Source: an uncultured Bacteroidales bacterium (GTDB lineage Bacteria; Bacteroidota; Bacteroidia; Bacteroidales; Marinilabiliaceae). From it: 5,633 bases of DNA. Shown here one piece after another: positions 5,169-5,633 of the stretch. Location: assembly GCA_937892255.1 (NCBI GenBank), contig CALAUL010000054.1, positions 1 through 5,633 of the forward strand, read 5' to 3'. The translations under genes were made by a program, and so were the position numbers. The first letter of the stretch is position 1; each line of letters opens with the position of its first letter. The notes under the pieces were generated by a model. The model did not search any database. It was not told the origin of the DNA and worked only from the letters and a program-made list of their open reading frames with translations.

Positions 5169-5184
5169 GCGACAAGTATGTCGC
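5169..5184. promoter_or_regulatory. Inverted repeat GCGACA-N4-TGTCGC, candidate operator
   Basis: Two perfect 6-bp arms with a 4-bp spacer give a 16-bp dyad. It is centred about 48 bp upstream of the transcription start predicted for the SusC-like gene. It is GC-rich in an AT-rich gap, and the left arm overlaps the palindrome TCGCGCGA (5165-5172). The position suits an activator or repressor site. The binding protein is unknown. Confidence 0.4.
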
Positions 5185-5186
5185 AT

Positions 5187-5218
5187 TATGCGTTGATTAA
5201 AAAAAAGTTATACATTTG
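5187..5218 (+). promoter_or_regulatory. Candidate promoter of the SusC-like gene
   Basis: TACATTTG at 5211-5218 is an exact match to the -7 consensus TAnnTTTG. The -33 partner is poor. TATG at 5187-5190 has the right spacing (20 nt) but the wrong sequence, and TTG at 5193-5195 has the right sequence but only 15 nt spacing. A weak -33 is compatible with activator dependence. Start of transcription would be near 5225, leaving a leader of about 79 nt without a Shine-Dalgarno. A second exact -7 match, TATATTTG at 5107-5114, is also badly spaced from any TTTG (22 nt from 5081-5084). Confidence 0.45.
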
Positions 5219-5303
5219 TGACGCAGAGAATATATGGAAAAGAGACAAAAATAAGTGTTTGCCTTTGGTGGAATATACAAATAAAAACAGAAATATAATA
5301 TTT

Positions 5304-5633
5304 ATGCGAAGGTTATTAATGTTAATGTCGTTGATGATTTTGCTTGTGGGGACAATATGTGCCCAAAGCAAATCAGTATCCGGTACAGTCATCGGAGACG
5401 ACGGATTACCTATTCCCGGTGCTTCTGTTGTTGTGAAGGGGACAACAAAGGGAACAGTGACTGATATGGATGGTAAATATACATTGTCAGGCCTTGAAGA
5501 AGGTCAGGTGTTGTTGTTTAAGTACATCGGACTTGTCGACAAAGAGATGACGGTCGGAGCGCAGAGCGTCATAGATGTGACTCTTGAGAGTGACACCAAG
5601 ATGGTAGATGAAGTTGTCGTAACAGCTATGGGT
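5304..5633 (+). CDS. SusC/RagA-family TonB-linked outer-membrane protein, N-terminal part
   Basis: The reading frame starts at ATG 5304 and is open to the right edge (110 residues). Residues 1-20 are a signal peptide: two Arg, a Leu/Met-rich core, and a signal peptidase I site after Ala20 (TICA|Q). Residues 24 to about 97 form a carboxypeptidase-D regulatory-like beta-sandwich (VSGTVIGDDGLPIPGASV, then GTVTDMDGKYTL, a typical pattern). DEVVVTAMG at 102-110 is the TonB-box region that precedes the plug domain. This order is diagnostic of the SusC/RagA class, large barrels (about 1000 residues) that import glycans or peptides with a SusD-like lipoprotein. The plug, barrel and any susD lie outside the window, so substrate is unknown. 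The first ATG is preferred because the later in-frame Mets (6, 8, 11) would remove the positive charges of the signal peptide. Confidence 0.93.
   Translation, partial: MRRLLMLMSLMILLVGTICAQSKSVSGTVIGDDGLPIPGASVVVKGTTKGTVTDMDGKYTLSGLEEGQVLLFKYIGLVDKEMTVGAQSVIDVTLESDTKMVDEVVVTAMG

Noticed and set aside
1..5633. Search for tRNA or rRNA genes, CRISPR arrays, insertion sequences, phage genes or a defence system
   Set aside because: No regularly spaced long repeats, transposase-like frames, terminal inverted repeats or RNA-gene signatures were seen. The window is housekeeping arginine genes plus the start of a transporter gene.

Overview
The window looks like a piece of a Bacteroidales chromosome (Bacteroides/Prevotella-type). 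Three things suggest this. The gene order argR - GNAT acyltransferase - argG - argC - argD is the arginine cluster known from that group. The promoters carry the Bacteroidetes -7 element TAnnTTTG rather than a sigma70 -10 box, and Shine-Dalgarno sequences are weak or absent before several genes. The right edge begins a SusC/RagA-type TonB-linked outer-membrane protein. Genus cannot be fixed from this stretch alone.

Layout. Bases 1-104 are the last 34 codons (stop included) of an unidentified plus-strand gene. Bases 105-411 are non-coding. They hold a four-copy degenerate 11-bp tandem repeat (191-234), a pair of TTTATGC repeats also 11 bp apart (326-343), and the argR promoter. Two ARG-box-like operators, separated by exactly 3 bp, lie over the -7 element and the predicted start of transcription. 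Bases 412-5003 are a co-directional five-gene block with gaps of 27, 72, 14 and 12 nt: argR, a GNAT-family protein, argG, argC and argD. The largest gap, before argG, contains a hairpin that buries a strong AGGAGG sequence. A short hairpin plus a T-run after argD is a likely intrinsic terminator. Bases 5084-5303 hold an inverted repeat and a candidate promoter for the SusC-like gene starting at 5304, which runs off the window.

How the genes work together. The GNAT protein is best read as the first enzyme, which acylates glutamate. ArgC reduces the acylglutamyl phosphate to the semialdehyde, ArgD transaminates that to acylornithine, and ArgG joins citrulline to aspartate. In characterised Bacteroides the acyl group is succinyl rather than acetyl, and that probably applies here, but the sequence does not prove it. 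The kinase (argB), the transcarbamylase, the deacylase and argH are not in the window. ArgR probably senses arginine and represses the block, itself included, through the boxes at 362-408.

No clearly undescribed system is visible. The points most worth a second look are the E. coli-like spacing of the ARG boxes on a Bacteroidetes promoter, the 11-bp-phased repeats upstream of it, the cysteine cluster in the GNAT enzyme, and the argG leader hairpin.
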